64,000 nucleotides of DNA from Ectothiorhodospira magna (GTDB lineage Bacteria > Pseudomonadota > Gammaproteobacteria > Ectothiorhodospirales > Ectothiorhodospiraceae): positions 1-64,000 of the forward strand of contig NZ_FOFO01000007.1 of NCBI RefSeq assembly GCF_900110965.1. Direction: 5' to 3'. Numbering within the stretch: the stretch's first letter is position 1; each line of letters starts with the position of its first letter. Positions 25,270-35,723 of the stretch are shown here, one piece after another. Below the pieces are notes generated by a model, which was not told the DNA's origin, made no database searches, and was given only the letters and a program-made list of their open reading frames with translations. A program made the translations under genes and the position numbers.

Positions 25270-26522
25270 CAGCGGTCAATCTCCCCGAACACGATATCCA
25301 GGCTGCCGATGAGGGTGACCACGTCGGCGAGCATGTGACCCCGGGACATTTCATCCAGGGCTGACAGATGGACAAATCCCGGTGGCCGGACCTTGACCCG
25401 GTAGGGCTTGTTGGCCCCATCGGAGATCAGATACACCGCAAACTCCCCCTTGGGATGCTCCACGGCGGAATACACCTCGCCCTCGGGCACACAGTAACCC
25501 TCGGTGAAGAGCTTGAAGTGATGGATCAGGGACTCCATGTCCGCCTTCATTTCCTCCCGGGGCGGCGGTGCGACCTTGTGGTCGTCGATCATCACCGGAC
25601 CCGGATTGGCCTTGAGCCAGTCCACACATTGACGAATGATGCGGTTGGACTGACGCATTTCCTCGATCCGGACCAGATAGCGGTCATAGCTGTCGCCGTT
25701 GACCCCCACCGGAATATCAAAATCCATACGGTCATAGACCGCATAAGGCTGTTTTTTGCGCAGATCCCAGGCCACCCCCGAGCCGCGCAACATGGGACCG
25801 GTCAGACCCAGCTGGAGGGCACGCTCCGGGCTGACCACACCGATGCCCACGGTACGCTGTTTCCAGATACGATTCTCCGTGAGCAGGGTTTCATATTCGT
25901 CCACACGGGTGGGAAACCGGCCAGTGAAGTCCTCGATGAAATCCAGCAAGGTACCGGAGCGACTGGCATTGAGGCGTTGCACATCTGCCGGGGTCTTCCA
26001 GCGGGAAGGCTCGTACTGGGCCATGGTGCCGGGCAGATCCCGATGAACACCGCCAGGACGATAATAAGTGGCATGCATGCGGGAGCCACTGACGGCCTCG
26101 TAGCAGTCCAGCAAATCCTCCCGTTCCCGGAAACAATACAGGAACATGGTCATGGCACCCACATCCAGGGCGTGGGTACCCAGCCATAGCAGATGGTTCA
26201 GGATCCGCGTGATTTCGTCGAACATGACCCGGATGTACTGGGCGCGCAGGGGCGGTTCGATCCCCAGCAGCCGTTCGATGGCCTTCACATAGCCATGTTC
26301 GTTGACCATCATGGACATGTAGTCCAGACGATCCATGTAGCCGATACTCTGGTTGTATGGCTTGCTCTCGGCCAGTTTCTCCGACCCCCGGTGCAACAAC
26401 CCGATATGGGGGTCGGCACGCTGAACCACCTCCCCATCCATCTCCAGCACCAGCCGCAGCACCCCGTGGGCAGCCGGGTGCTGGGGGCCGAAGTTAAGCG
26501 TGTAGTTGCGAATCTCAGGCAT
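25269..26522 (-). CDS. nuoD: NADH-quinone oxidoreductase subunit D
   Basis: This 417-residue 49-kDa subunit descends from the hydrogenase large subunit and lines the quinone pocket. Motifs are [32 protein letters not shown] and the C-terminal [10 protein letters not shown] chose the ATG at 26522 ([10 protein letters not shown]) because GAGGAG lies 11 nt upstream; an ATG 24 bp earlier lacks a Shine-Dalgarno. It overlaps the end of nuoC by 8 bp. Confidence 0.95.
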   Translation of the reverse strand: MPEIRNYTLNFGPQHPAAHGVLRLVLEMDGEVVQRADPHIGLLHRGSEKLAESKPYNQSIGYMDRLDYMSMMVNEHGYVKAIERLLGIEPPLRAQYIRVMFDEITRILNHLLWLGTHALDVGAMTMFLYCFREREDLLDCYEAVSGSRMHATYYRPGGVHRDLPGTMAQYEPSRWKTPADVQRLNASRSGTLLDFIEDFTGRFPTRVDEYETLLTENRIWKQRTVGIGVVSPERALQLGLTGPMLRGSGVAWDLRKKQPYAVYDRMDFDIPVGVNGDSYDRYLVRIEEMRQSNRIIRQCVDWLKANPGPVMIDDHKVAPPPREEMKADMESLIHHFKLFTEGYCVPEGEVYSAVEHPKGEFAVYLISDGANKPYRVKVRPPGFVHLSALDEMSRGHMLADVVTLIGSLDIVFGEIDR

Positions 26523-27240
26523 CGGTGGACTTCTCCTCGGCGGCATCGTCCAGGTAGCGATGGTCCTTGCGGATGACCCTGGGCACCAGCACCCGTGGGG
26601 TGATGGTCACAGGCTGGTAGATCACACGGCGCTGTTCCGGGTCGTAGCGCATCTCCACATGGCCCACCAGGGGGAAATCCTTGCGGAAGGGATGGCCGAC
26701 AAAGCCATAGTCGGTGAGGATGCGACGCAGGTCCGGATGACCATTGAAAACGATGCCGAACAGGTCAAAGGCCTCCCGCTCAAACCAGTTGGCACTGTTC
26801 CAGACCTCCACCAAGGAGGGCATGGTGGGAAACTCGTCATCCTCGCAGTACACCCGAATCCGCAGGCGGTGATTATGGGCCACCGAAAGCAGATGGTAGA
26901 CCACGGCGAAACGGGGACCGGAGCGGCCAGAGGCCGGTGGGGCTTCGTCGAAGGTGAAGCGTCCAAAGGTAGCCTGTTCCACCCCGCGGCCAAAACCCTC
27001 GGCGGTGGAGGACTCGGTGGCCCATTCTGTCACCCCGTAGGCGGAATAGTCCACCCCGCAGACATCCACCAGCATGTCGAACCCCAGTTCCGGGTCCTGG
27101 CGCAAGATTCCGGCAATATCCAGCAAGTCCCCGGCGGAGATGTCCAGGGTCAGCTCATCACAGGCCCGATGCAGGCGCCTGATCCGGCCCTTGATCTTTT
27201 CTTCCAGGCACGCGGCCAGTCTGTCGAGTTTCTCGCTCAT
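26515..27240 (-). CDS. nuoC: NADH-quinone oxidoreductase subunit C
   Basis: This 30-kDa subunit has 241 residues from ATG 27240 (MSEKLDRL), or 249 from a GTG at 27264; neither has a strong Shine-Dalgarno. The family block [18 protein letters not shown] followed by [20 protein letters not shown] is present. It is separate from nuoD, unlike the nuoCD fusion of enteric bacteria, although the genes overlap. Confidence 0.93.
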   Translation of the reverse strand: MSEKLDRLAACLEEKIKGRIRRLHRACDELTLDISAGDLLDIAGILRQDPELGFDMLVDVCGVDYSAYGVTEWATESSTAEGFGRGVEQATFGRFTFDEAPPASGRSGPRFAVVYHLLSVAHNHRLRIRVYCEDDEFPTMPSLVEVWNSANWFEREAFDLFGIVFNGHPDLRRILTDYGFVGHPFRKDFPLVGHVEMRYDPEQRRVIYQPVTITPRVLVPRVIRKDHRYLDDAAEEKSTDA

Positions 27241-27267
27241 CGTGAAATCCAGGCTGGGGACCACCGG

Positions 27268-27744
27268 CTAACGGGCAATGGTCTGAGTGCGACGAATCTT
27301 GTTCTGCAACTGCAAAATGCCGTACAGCAGGGCTTCCGCGGTGGGAGGACATCCGGGGACGTAGACATCCACCGGCACAATGCGGTCACAGCCACGCACC
27401 ACCGAGTAGGAGTAGTGATAGTACCCTCCCCCGTTGGCGCAGGACCCCATGGAAATGACCCAGCGGGGCTCGGCCATCTGGTCGTAGACCTTGCGCAGGG
27501 CGGGGGCCATCTTGTTGCACAGGGTACCGGCCACCACCATGACATCGGACTGGCGCGGACTGGGACGGAAGATCACCCCCAGCCGGTCCATGTCGTAACG
27601 GGCGGCACCGGCATGCATCATCTCGATGGCGCAGCAGGCCAGGCCGAAGGTCATCGGCCAGAGCGATCCGGTCCGTGCCCAGTTGATGAGCTTGTCCGCA
27701 GAGGTGGTGACAAAGCCCTTTTCCAGGACGCCTTCTATTCCCAT
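27268..27744 (-). CDS. nuoB: NADH-quinone oxidoreductase subunit B
   Basis: This 158-residue subunit holds terminal cluster N2. Its ligands lie in [20 protein letters not shown] and [14 protein letters not shown]. The start [11 protein letters not shown] at 27744 is the family-typical one; an ATG 21 bp upstream lies deeper in nuoA. It overlaps nuoA by 10 bp. Confidence 0.96.
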   Translation of the reverse strand: MGIEGVLEKGFVTTSADKLINWARTGSLWPMTFGLACCAIEMMHAGAARYDMDRLGVIFRPSPRQSDVMVVAGTLCNKMAPALRKVYDQMAEPRWVISMGSCANGGGYYHYSYSVVRGCDRIVPVDVYVPGCPPTAEALLYGILQLQNKIRRTQTIAR

Positions 27745-28091
27745 TCCAAGGCCCCCTTCTTCCACTCGTAAATGAAGCCGATCACCAGGATGCCGAGAAA
27801 CATGGCCATGGCGAGCAGGCCGAACATGCCGATCTCATCCAGGGCCACGGCCCAGGGGAAAAGAAATGCAATTTCCAGATCGAAGATGATGAAGAGAATG
27901 GCCACCAGGTAGAACCTGATGTCGAATTTCATGCGGGAGTCTTCAAAGGCCTCAAAGCCGCACTCATAGGGTGAGTCCTTGGCACTATCGGGCTTGCGTG
28001 GCCCCACGGCCATGCCAATGGCCAGGGGAATGACGCCGACAAGCAATCCGATGCCAATGAACACCAGTATTGGCAGGTAGTTTTCCAGCAT
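27735..28091 (-). CDS. nuoA: NADH-quinone oxidoreductase subunit A
   Basis: This 118-residue membrane subunit has three helices and the conserved cytoplasmic loop motif [20 protein letters not shown]. The start ATG at 28091 ([10 protein letters not shown]) has a clear AGGAGGAGA Shine-Dalgarno. It is the first gene of the 14-gene operon. Confidence 0.96.
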   Translation of the reverse strand: MLENYLPILVFIGIGLLVGVIPLAIGMAVGPRKPDSAKDSPYECGFEAFEDSRMKFDIRFYLVAILFIIFDLEIAFLFPWAVALDEIGMFGLLAMAMFLGILVIGFIYEWKKGALEWE

Positions 28092-28233
28092 TGTCCTCTC
28101 CTCCTGACCTGGCGCTGAATGACCCAGGGCAGGACTTGGTGATTTTCGTGTGCCCGTGCGTTGAAATCCAGGCACATCTTTTTATTAGTTATTTGAGCCG
28201 GCGTAAAGTGCCAATGCTTTAAAAGTCCGGGCG

Positions 28234-28263
28234 AGTCTAGGACACCCATAAAAAAAGTGTCAA
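28234..28263 (-). promoter_or_regulatory. Candidate sigma70 promoter of the nuo operon
   Basis: On the minus strand TTGACA (28263-28258) is followed after 18 bp by TAGACT (28239-28234). The predicted start near 28227 gives a leader of about 135 nt before nuoA. The surrounding 28170-28330 stretch is clearly more AT-rich than the neighbouring genes. The rest of the 28092-28445 gap holds no gene that I can see. Confidence 0.5.
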
Positions 28264-28445
28264 GCTCCCAATAAAACTAATGCATTGATAAAACAGCGAA
28301 TTATTTTGACAAATCGCAATTTTAACCGCCCATTCAGGCAGACAGAACCCGATGAAAACCCATCGGACACGACCAAGGCCGGTCCAGGGCAAGGGGTCCG
28401 GCATATGATCATGACTTGAATTCGGTACGAATAAACGGATAAGGA

Positions 28446-28530
28446 TGGTGCAGATGGTCGGACTCGAACCGACACGGCTTTCGCCACCGCCCCCTCAAGA
28501 CGGCGTGTCTACCAATTCCACCACATCTGC
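28446..28530 (-). tRNA. tRNA-Leu (GAG)
   Basis: This 85-nt gene has a long variable arm typical of class II tRNAs, anticodon loop TTGAGGG with GAG, T-loop GGTTCGAGTCC and encoded CCA (28446-28448). The acceptor stem GCAGATG pairs with CATCTGC. It lies between secG and nuoA, a conserved position in proteobacteria. Confidence 0.96.
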
Positions 28531-28638
28531 AATGCCTGAAATCGAGGTGCCGGCAGCCTGCACATTGAATCAGCCTGCTGCCGGGACCGGCATTCTAACA
28601 GAAACTCAGATAAAACCAACCCTGAATCTGCACCCAGA

Positions 28639-28989
28639 TCAGTTGGGTACGTCGGCGGGCACATCAGGCGCAGGATCAACAGGTGCCAGGTCTGCCGGCT
28701 GTTCGATGATCCGGGGCGCTGTTTCAATCAGATCGATCACACTGGGGGCTTCAGGGCGATTGGCCACCAGATAGGCCAAGGCCAGACTGTTGACAAAAAA
28801 GGCCGTGGCAGTGATGGCGGTGGCGCGACTGAGGGCATTGGCAGACCCTCTGGCACCAAATACGGTGGCCGAGGCACCACTGCCAAAAGCCGCTCCTGCG
28901 TCCGCTCCCTTGCCATGCTGCAGCAGGATCAGCGCAATCAGTCCAATGGCCAGAATGACCTGAATAACGAGCAAAATGCCATACAGCAT
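28639..28989 (-). CDS. secG: Preprotein translocase subunit SecG
   Basis: This 116-residue SecYEG component has two transmembrane helices (about 3-22 and 55-74) and the conserved LLQHGKGADAGAAFGSGAS loop. The acidic, Pro-rich C-terminal tail is common. It assists SecA-driven export. It starts 7 bp after tpiA, the usual tpiA-secG pair. Confidence 0.94.
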   Translation of the reverse strand: MLYGILLVIQVILAIGLIALILLQHGKGADAGAAFGSGASATVFGARGSANALSRATAITATAFFVNSLALAYLVANRPEAPSVIDLIETAPRIIEQPADLAPVDPAPDVPADVPN

Positions 28990-28996
28990 GACGGTT

Positions 28997-29758
28997 TTAA
29001 CCTGCTTGTTCTGCGGCCTTGCAGATTGCCAGAAAATCCGAGGCCTTGAGTGAGGCGCCGCCGATCAGGCCGCCATCGATGTCGGGTTGTGTAAACAATT
29101 CGGCGGCGTTATCGGCTTTGACGCTGCCGCCATACACAATGCGTATCTTCTGTGCCACAGCCGGATTCTGGTGCTCCAGCCGGGTACGAATAAAGGCATG
29201 TACCGCCTGAGCCTGCTGAGGCGTAGCGGTTTTGCCGGTGCCGATGGCCCAGACGGGTTCGTAAGCAATCACGGCCTCAGCCAGGGCCTCAATGCCCTCC
29301 AGCGCCAGTACCGCATCCAGCTGACGGGCAACCACGGACTCGGTGATTCCTTCTTCACGCTCCCAGAACTGTTCACCCACACATAAAATGGGGATGAGTC
29401 CATGCTGCCGGGCAGCCGCAAACTTGCGTGCCGTGAAGGTGTCATCCTCGCCGTACAGGGTGCGGCGCTCGGAATGCCCCACAATCACATAGGTACAGCC
29501 CATTTCCCGCAGCATGTCGGCAGCCACTTCGCCGGTGTAGGCACCACGGTCCTGGTCCGATACATCCTGGGCACCCAGGGCAATGGATCCACCGTGGCAC
29601 AGCTTGGCCACCTGGTCCAGATAGACAAAGGGCGGGCATATGGCCACGTCCACCCGGCCCAGCTCGCCCACAGGCCCCATCAGATCTGTGATCAGGGTTT
29701 GATTGGCGGCATACGAGCCATTGGACTTCCAGTTACCGGCTACCAGGGGCTTGCGCAT
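28997..29758 (-). CDS. tpiA: Triose-phosphate isomerase
   Basis: This 253-residue TIM barrel interconverts DHAP and glyceraldehyde-3-phosphate. Catalytic residues are visible: Lys11 (AGNWKSNGS), His95 (GHSERR) and Glu167 (YEPVWAIGTG). The start at 29758 has AGGAG 8 nt upstream; the frame is open further but without family similarity. Confidence 0.97.
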   Translation of the reverse strand: MRKPLVAGNWKSNGSYAANQTLITDLMGPVGELGRVDVAICPPFVYLDQVAKLCHGGSIALGAQDVSDQDRGAYTGEVAADMLREMGCTYVIVGHSERRTLYGEDDTFTARKFAAARQHGLIPILCVGEQFWEREEGITESVVARQLDAVLALEGIEALAEAVIAYEPVWAIGTGKTATPQQAQAVHAFIRTRLEHQNPAVAQKIRIVYGGSVKADNAAELFTQPDIDGGLIGGASLKASDFLAICKAAEQAG

Positions 29759-29833
29759 CAGTCTGCTCCTGAGTTCGCACTGCGTATTGTATGGAGCCGG
29801 GAATCCTACCTTCACAACAAGGATAAATCAATT

Positions 29834-31186
29834 TTAACAAGTCCCCGCCACCCGGCGTACAGCCTCCGCCAGTTCCTGGGCGATCCGTGCAACCTGGCGC
29901 AAATCGGTCCCTTCCACCATGACACGCACCAGGGGCTCGGTACCCGAAGGACGCAGTAGCACTCGTCCCCGATCGGCCAAAGCCGCTTCGGCTGCCTTGA
30001 GAGCCGTAATAATCCCCTGATGTTCGAGTAAATTTTGCCGGGACAAGGCGGCATTGATGGGCACATTGACCAGGGTCTGGGGGTATTTTTCCATCACCGC
30101 CCTCAGCTGGGACAATGATTGACCCGTGGTGCGCATGACCTCCAGGATCTGCAAGGCTGCCACAATGCCGTCTCCGGTACTGGTGCGATCCAGGCAAATC
30201 AGGTGACCGGAGGACTCCCCACCCAAAAGCCAGCCTTCGGTCTGCAGGGCTTCCATCACATAGCGATCCCCCACGGCGGCCCGGCGAAACGGTATGCCCT
30301 TGCTCAACAGGGCCTGTTCCAGCCCCAGATTGCTCATCAGGGTACCCACCACCCCCCCTCGCAGCGTGCCGTCCGCCTGTCGGGCCAGGGCAATGATGCA
30401 CAGGGCCTGATCCCCGTCCACCACCTCACCCCGTTCGTCCACCAGAATCAGACGGTCCCCATCGCCATCCAGGGCAATGCCCAGATCGGCCTGCTGGGAC
30501 AAAACGGCCGCCTGCAGGGCACGGGGATGCAGGGAACCGCAGCCCTCATTGATATTGAACCCATCCGGTTCCACCCCCAGGGCAACCACCTCCGCACCCA
30601 GCTCCTCGAATACATGGGGAGCCACTGCATAGGTGGCCCCGTGGCCACAATCCACCACAATCTTCAAACCCCGCAGGGTAGTGCCTGTGGGAATGGTCCC
30701 CTTGCAAAATTCGATATAGCGGCCAGCGGCATCCACCACCCGTTCCACTTTGCCCAGATCAGCAGAGTCCACCGTTTCCATCGGTTTTTCCAGTTCGGCT
30801 TCGATGGCCTGTTCCACCCCATCGGGCAGTTTGTTGCCGCCGCTGGAAAAAAACTTGAACCCGTTGTCATAGTAGGGATTATGGGATGCGCTGATGACAA
30901 TCCCTGCAGCAGCGCGAAAGGTGCGGGTCAAATAGGCCACAGCCGGGGTGGGCATGGGACCGAGTAAACGAATGTCCACCCCGGCAGCGGATAAACCTGC
31001 CTCCAGGGCTGATTCAAACATGTAGCCCGATACCCGGGTATCCTTGCCGATGAGCACCAGCCCCTTACCCTCTGCCGCCAATACCCGGCCTGTGGCCCAA
31101 CCCAGTCGCAGGGCAAAATCCGGGGTCATGGGATGACGTCCGACACGGCCACGGATGCCATCGGTACCAAAATATTTTCTTTCCAT
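29834..31186 (-). CDS. glmM: Phosphoglucosamine mutase
   Basis: This 450-residue enzyme converts glucosamine-6-phosphate to glucosamine-1-phosphate for peptidoglycan and LPS precursors. It starts [13 protein letters not shown]. The phosphoserine loop ISASHNP has Ser101, the metal loop is DGDGDR and the phosphate-binding motif is [15 protein letters not shown]. It starts 4 bp after folP; the folP-glmM pair is conserved. Confidence 0.97.
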   Translation of the reverse strand: MERKYFGTDGIRGRVGRHPMTPDFALRLGWATGRVLAAEGKGLVLIGKDTRVSGYMFESALEAGLSAAGVDIRLLGPMPTPAVAYLTRTFRAAAGIVISASHNPYYDNGFKFFSSGGNKLPDGVEQAIEAELEKPMETVDSADLGKVERVVDAAGRYIEFCKGTIPTGTTLRGLKIVVDCGHGATYAVAPHVFEELGAEVVALGVEPDGFNINEGCGSLHPRALQAAVLSQQADLGIALDGDGDRLILVDERGEVVDGDQALCIIALARQADGTLRGGVVGTLMSNLGLEQALLSKGIPFRRAAVGDRYVMEALQTEGWLLGGESSGHLICLDRTSTGDGIVAALQILEVMRTTGQSLSQLRAVMEKYPQTLVNVPINAALSRQNLLEHQGIITALKAAEAALADRGRVLLRPSGTEPLVRVMVEGTDLRQVARIAQELAEAVRRVAGTC

Positions 31187-31190
31187 GAGA

Positions 31191-32045
31191 TTACCCGTCG
31201 GGATGCAATGAATCTGTCGATGACCCTGGCCAATCCAGGGCCGCCAATACCTTGAGGGCGTCCCTGGTGGCCGCCACGTCGTGTACCCGCAGGATCCGGG
31301 CACCGCGCCGGGCCGCCAGTAGAGCGGCCGCCACGCTCCCCATGACCCGGGCTTTTGGGGGACGGTCATCCCCCAGGATATTGCCGATCATGCGCTTGCG
31401 GGACACCCCCACCAGCAGCGGCAATCCATGCACCGCCAATGCCCCCAGATGGCGAAACAGGGCAAGATTATGGGCCTGGGTTTTGCCAAAACCAAACCCC
31501 GGGTCCAGCACCAGACGCTCCTGGGGAATCCCGGCAGCAACACAGGCAGCGACACGGGCCGCCAGAAAATCTCTCACCTCGGCTACCACATCGTCGTAAC
31601 AGGGATGATGCTGCATATCCCTGGGGGTACCCTGCATGTGCATCAAACAGACCGGCACCCCGGCGCGGGCCGCCACCGACAGGGCATCGGGCGCCTGCAG
31701 GGCAAACACATCATTGATCATGCCCGCACCGGCGGCACAGGCTTCGGCCATGACTTCCGGCTTGCTGGTATCCACCGAAATCAAGACATCCACCCGTGTG
31801 GCCAAAGCCTCTATCACCGGAATGACCCGATCCAGCTCTTGCTGCAGGGATACTCCGGTGGAGCCAGGACGGGTAGATTCACCGCCGATATCAATAATGT
31901 CCGCACCGTCTTCCACCATCTCCAGCGCCCGGGCCAGCGCCTGACGGGGTGCCAGAAAACGGCCACCATCGGAAAATGAGTCGGGGGTGACATTGAGAAT
32001 GCCCATGATCCGGGGCAATGGAAAAGGATGAGCGCTGTCTTGCAT
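31191..32045 (-). CDS. folP: Dihydropteroate synthase
   Basis: This 284-residue folate-pathway enzyme joins p-aminobenzoate to the pterin pyrophosphate and is the target of sulfonamides. Motifs are [42 protein letters not shown] and [10 protein letters not shown]. It sits downstream of ftsH, separated by a terminator hairpin. Confidence 0.97.
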   Translation of the reverse strand: MQDSAHPFPLPRIMGILNVTPDSFSDGGRFLAPRQALARALEMVEDGADIIDIGGESTRPGSTGVSLQQELDRVIPVIEALATRVDVLISVDTSKPEVMAEACAAGAGMINDVFALQAPDALSVAARAGVPVCLMHMQGTPRDMQHHPCYDDVVAEVRDFLAARVAACVAAGIPQERLVLDPGFGFGKTQAHNLALFRHLGALAVHGLPLLVGVSRKRMIGNILGDDRPPKARVMGSVAAALLAARRGARILRVHDVAATRDALKVLAALDWPGSSTDSLHPDG

Positions 32046-32068
32046 CCGGCAGTCCTGAAAAAGAGGAA

Positions 32069-32087
32069 GCCGCCCGTGACGGGCGGC
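32069..32087 (-). terminator. Hairpin downstream of ftsH
   Basis: GCCGCCCG (32069-32076) and CGGGCGGC (32080-32087) form an 8-bp stem with a 3-nt loop. On the minus strand it is followed by a T-rich TTCCTCTTTTT tract. Confidence 0.6.
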
Positions 32088-32133
32088 TCTCCCAACAGGC
32101 CACGGAACAGTGGCCGTTACTTGGGGGCAAACA

Positions 32134-34050
32134 TCAGGTCTGACTGGCAGGACCGCCGATCACACCCTGGCTGTCACCCTTTTCCTGGTCGTGCCCGGTG
32201 GTACCGCCACCAGATTCACCGCCGCCGGTCCAGCCATCAGGCTCCCGGGGTTCACGCCCTTCCATGATGTCATTGATCTGGTCCACATCGATGGTCTCGA
32301 ACTTGATCAGGGCATCGGCCATGACGTGCAGTTTGTCCATATTGGCCTCAAGAATGGCCTTGGCCCGCTCATAGCTCATGTCGATGACCCGACGAATTTC
32401 TTCATCAATGGCATGTGCGGTTTCGTCAGACATCTGCTTGCGCTGGGTCATCTGGCGACCGAGGAACACCTCACCCTCTTCCTCGCCGTAGGACAGGGGG
32501 CCAAGGCGGTCGGAAAGACCCCACTTGGTCACCATGTTGCGGGCAATGGCCGTGGCCCGTTCGATGTCGTTGGAGGCCCCCGTGGTCACCTTGTCGGCAC
32601 CAAAGATGATCTCTTCGGCAATACGACCACCAAACAGGGAGCAGATCTGGCTCTCCAGCCGGGTCTTGCTGTGGCTGTAGCGGTCTTCATCGGGCAGGAA
32701 CATGGTCACGCCCAGGGCCCGGCCCCGGGGGATGATGCTCACCTTGTAGACTGGATCATGCTCGGGCACCAGACGACCCACAATGGCATGGCCGGCCTCG
32801 TGATAGGCGGTCAGCTTTTTCTCGTCGTCGCTCATCACCATGGACTTGCGCTCGGCGCCCATCATGATCTTGTCCTTGGCCCGCTCGAAATCGAGCATTT
32901 CCACCAGCCGCTTGTTGGAGCGTGCAGCAAACAGGGCCGCCTCGTTGACCAGATTGGCCAGATCGGCACCGGAAAAACCGGGGGTGCCGCGGGCGATCAG
33001 GTCGGCACGGACGTTCTCGGACAGGGGCACCTTGCGCATGTGAACCTTGAGGATTTGCTCCCGTCCCCGCACGTCCGGCAGAGGCACCACCACCTGACGG
33101 TCGAAACGGCCGGGACGCAGCAGCGCAGGGTCCAGCACATCGGGACGGTTGGTGGCGGCGATGACAATGATGCCCTCGCTACCCTCAAAACCATCCATTT
33201 CCACCAACAACTGGTTCAGGGTCTGTTCGCGCTCATCGTGACCACCCCCCAGACCAGCACCACGGTGACGACCCACGGCATCGATTTCATCGATGAAGAT
33301 GATGCAAGGGGCGTGTTTTTTGGCCTGCTCGAACATATCCCGGACCCGGGAGGCACCCACCCCGACGAACATCTCTACAAAATCGGAACCGGAGATGCTG
33401 AAGAAGGGCACCTTGGCCTCGCCGGCAATGGCCTTGGCCAGCAGGGTCTTGCCGGTGCCGGGGGAACCCACCATCAGCACACCCCGGGGAATCTTGCCGC
33501 CCAGTTTCTGGAATTTGCCGGGGTCGCGCAAAAAATCCACCAGTTCGGAGACATCTTCCTTGGCCTCGTCGCAACCTGCCACATCACCAAAGGTCACCTT
33601 GATCTGGTCTTCACCCATCATGCGGGCGCGGCTCTTGCCAAAGGACATGGCACCCCGACCTCCGGCACCGCCCTGCATCTGGCGCATGAAGTAAATCCAG
33701 ACCGCAATCAGCAACAGCATGGGGAACCAGCTGATGAGAATATCGGTCAGCAGGGAACGCTGGGCCGGCTCTTCCACGCGGATTTCCACGTTGCTCGACA
33801 GCAAATCGCCGATCAGGCCAGGGTCATTGGGGGCAAAGGTGGTGAAACGCTCGCCACCGATGGTGCGCCCGTGGATGGTCTTGTCCTCGATGAAGACACT
33901 GTTGATGCGCCCGGCCTTAACCTCGTTGATGAACTCCGAATAGGACCAGGCCTGGGGCTGCGGTTGGGTCGGGCTGAAGCTGTTGAACACCGACATCAGC
34001 ACGATGGCGATAACCGCCCAGATAATCAGGTTTTTTACCAGCTCGTTCAA
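32134..34050 (-). CDS. ftsH: ATP-dependent zinc metalloprotease FtsH
   Basis: This 638-residue membrane-anchored AAA+ protease degrades misfolded membrane proteins and regulators such as LpxC and sigma32. It has two N-terminal transmembrane helices (about 5-22 and 105-121), Walker A GSPGTGKT at 195-202, [10 protein letters not shown] Walker B and the HEAGH zinc site at 417-421. The C-terminal tail is Gly/Ser rich. It lies 48 bp after rlmE, the conserved ftsJ-ftsH pair. Confidence 0.97.
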   Translation of the reverse strand: MNELVKNLIIWAVIAIVLMSVFNSFSPTQPQPQAWSYSEFINEVKAGRINSVFIEDKTIHGRTIGGERFTTFAPNDPGLIGDLLSSNVEIRVEEPAQRSLLTDILISWFPMLLLIAVWIYFMRQMQGGAGGRGAMSFGKSRARMMGEDQIKVTFGDVAGCDEAKEDVSELVDFLRDPGKFQKLGGKIPRGVLMVGSPGTGKTLLAKAIAGEAKVPFFSISGSDFVEMFVGVGASRVRDMFEQAKKHAPCIIFIDEIDAVGRHRGAGLGGGHDEREQTLNQLLVEMDGFEGSEGIIVIAATNRPDVLDPALLRPGRFDRQVVVPLPDVRGREQILKVHMRKVPLSENVRADLIARGTPGFSGADLANLVNEAALFAARSNKRLVEMLDFERAKDKIMMGAERKSMVMSDDEKKLTAYHEAGHAIVGRLVPEHDPVYKVSIIPRGRALGVTMFLPDEDRYSHSKTRLESQICSLFGGRIAEEIIFGADKVTTGASNDIERATAIARNMVTKWGLSDRLGPLSYGEEEGEVFLGRQMTQRKQMSDETAHAIDEEIRRVIDMSYERAKAILEANMDKLHVMADALIKFETIDVDQINDIMEGREPREPDGWTGGGESGGGTTGHDQEKGDSQGVIGGPASQT

Positions 34051-34098
34051 GGGTGTACCTCGACTTTGTTCGTCGTGCGCTCAGGGTTTTGGATGACC

Positions 34099-34722
34099 TT
34101 ACACCAGTTTGACGCCTCTGGCCAATGCATAGACCTCACGGGATCTGGGGCGCGATGCCTCGGGCTTGCGGATCTGGACCTTGTGAAACTGCCCACGCAG
34201 AGTCTTTATATACTCGTCAAAACCCGCACCGTGAAACAGTTTGACCAAAAAATCCCCACCCGGTTTCAGCACCCGAATGGCGGTATCCAGGGCCAGTTCC
34301 GACAAATACATGGAGCGGGGTTGATCCACCGCATCCACACCACTGGTATTGGGGGCCATGTCGCAAATCACAAGGTCTGCCGGCGCATCCCCCAAAGCGG
34401 CAAGGATGGCCACAAGCACCTCTTCCTCATGAAAATCCCCCTGGATGAATGTCACCCCCTCGATGGGGTCCATGGGCAGGATATCCGAAGCAATCACCCG
34501 CCCCTTGCGCCCCACCTCACCGACGACAAACTGGGTCCAGCCACCGGGGGCGGCCCCCAGGTCCAGCACCCGCATGCCGGGCCGGATGATCCGGTCACGG
34601 GCCTGAATTTCCTGTAACTTGTAGACGGCGCGGGAGCGCCAACCTTCCTGCTGTGCCTTCTGGACGAAGGGATCGCTAAAATGTTCCCTGAGCCAGCGGT
34701 GGCTGGTCTTGCTGCGTGCCAT
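34099..34722 (-). CDS. rlmE: 23S rRNA 2'-O-methyltransferase RlmE (FtsJ/RrmJ)
   Basis: This 207-residue enzyme methylates U2552 of 23S rRNA. It shows the SAM motif [13 protein letters not shown], an N-terminal R-rich segment, [17 protein letters not shown] with the catalytic Asp, and [10 protein letters not shown] with the catalytic Lys. It is transcribed divergently from yhbY. Confidence 0.96.
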   Translation of the reverse strand: MARSKTSHRWLREHFSDPFVQKAQQEGWRSRAVYKLQEIQARDRIIRPGMRVLDLGAAPGGWTQFVVGEVGRKGRVIASDILPMDPIEGVTFIQGDFHEEEVLVAILAALGDAPADLVICDMAPNTSGVDAVDQPRSMYLSELALDTAIRVLKPGGDFLVKLFHGAGFDEYIKTLRGQFHKVQIRKPEASRPRSREVYALARGVKLV

Positions 34723-34908
34723 GGATCAAAGTTTCCGGGGTTGCCTGTCTGAAACGGGAGCCAACGGGCAAGATGACCCAGGCCGGACTCCTGCAACGGG
34801 TGTGTACATGCTAGACTCGGCGGCCAGGGTAAGGTCCGTATGTGCGACCTTCCCGTCACCTTGCAGGCTGCGCCCGCAGCCTGATGATTCTTGCGGATTT
34901 TCCCTGAC

Positions 34909-35199
34909 ATGCCCATCGAAAGACATATCAAGCACCTGCGTGCCCTGGCGCACTCCCGTAAACCTGTGGTCAGCATAGGCCGCAATGGCCTCACCGACCC
35001 GGTCATGGAGGAGATTTGCAAGGCACTGGACCACCATGAGCTGATCAAGGTCAAGGTGGCCATCGGCGACCGGGAACAGCGGGACGCCGCCATTGATCAA
35101 ATCCAGGAACAGACCGGGGCGGAACTGGTACAGCGGGTGGGATTCATTGCCACCCTGTTCCGGCGCAACCGGGACAAGCCGGTGATCACATTGCCCTGA
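34909..35199 (+). CDS. yhbY: YhbY-family ribosome-associated RNA-binding protein
   Basis: This 96-residue protein starts at ATG 34909 (MPIERHIKHLRALAHS). The CRM/YhbY fold is indicated by GRNGLTDPVMEEI and the LIKVKVAIGDREQRD strand. The family binds pre-50S particles. Divergent placement from rlmE, another 50S maturation factor, is conserved. The upstream 170 bp hold nothing else that I recognise. Confidence 0.92.
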   Translation: MPIERHIKHLRALAHSRKPVVSIGRNGLTDPVMEEICKALDHHELIKVKVAIGDREQRDAAIDQIQEQTGAELVQRVGFIATLFRRNRDKPVITLP

Positions 35200-35203
35200 A
35201 CAC

Positions 35204-35235
35204 GTGCCCTGCCGCCCATAAGGGCAGCAGGGCAC
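35204..35235. terminator. Hairpin between convergent yhbY and greA
   Basis: Arms GTGCCCTGC (35204-35212) and GCAGGGCAC (35227-35235) pair perfectly, with an inner GCCC/GGGC pair. There is no T-run. The location between convergent stops suggests shared termination. Confidence 0.5.
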
Positions 35236-35246
35236 GATCCCCGCCA

Positions 35247-35723
35247 TCAGCGGTAATGCACCGCCAGAATCTCGAAATGCTTTTCTCCACCTGGGGCGCT
35301 AAAGTGGATGTCATCCCCCTCATGCTTGCCGATCAAGGCCCGGGCAATGGGTGAGTTCACGGAAATCAGCCCCTGCTTGATGTCCGCTTCATCGTCACCC
35401 ACGATCTGATACGTCACTTCTGTGTCCGAGTCCAGGTCCATCAATTCCACGGTGGCGCCAAAAACCACCTTGCCACCGGCGTTGAGGCTGGTCACATCAA
35501 TGATCTGGGCATTGGAGAGCTTGGCCTCCAGTTCCTTGATGCGCCCCTCAATGAAACCCTGCTGCTCACGGGCAGCATGGTATTCGGCATTTTCCTTGAG
35601 ATCACCGTGGGCACGGGCCTCGGCGATGGCCGCAATCACCTGCGGCCGATCCTCACTTTTGAGGCGCTGCAGTTCCGCCTTGAGCAATTCGGCCCCACGG
35701 ACCGTTAAAGGTGTCTTGTTCAC
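35247..35723 (-). CDS. greA: Transcription elongation factor GreA
   Basis: This 158-residue secondary-channel factor stimulates RNA polymerase to cleave backtracked transcripts. It has an N-terminal coiled coil with the acidic tip ([19 protein letters not shown]) and a C-terminal FKBP-like domain containing [20 protein letters not shown]. Its start overlaps the carB stop by 4 bp (ATGA). Confidence 0.96.
   Translation of the reverse strand: MNKTPLTVRGAELLKAELQRLKSEDRPQVIAAIAEARAHGDLKENAEYHAAREQQGFIEGRIKELEAKLSNAQIIDVTSLNAGGKVVFGATVELMDLDSDTEVTYQIVGDDEADIKQGLISVNSPIARALIGKHEGDDIHFSAPGGEKHFEILAVHYR

Noticed and set aside
13374-28091. Numerous His/Gly-rich plus-strand frames opposite the nuo operon
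   Set aside because: All are antisense shadows of conserved membrane-protein genes.
32110-34617. 835-codon plus-strand open frame over ftsH and rlmE
   Set aside because: It is antisense to two complete, well-conserved genes and has the same shadow-like composition.
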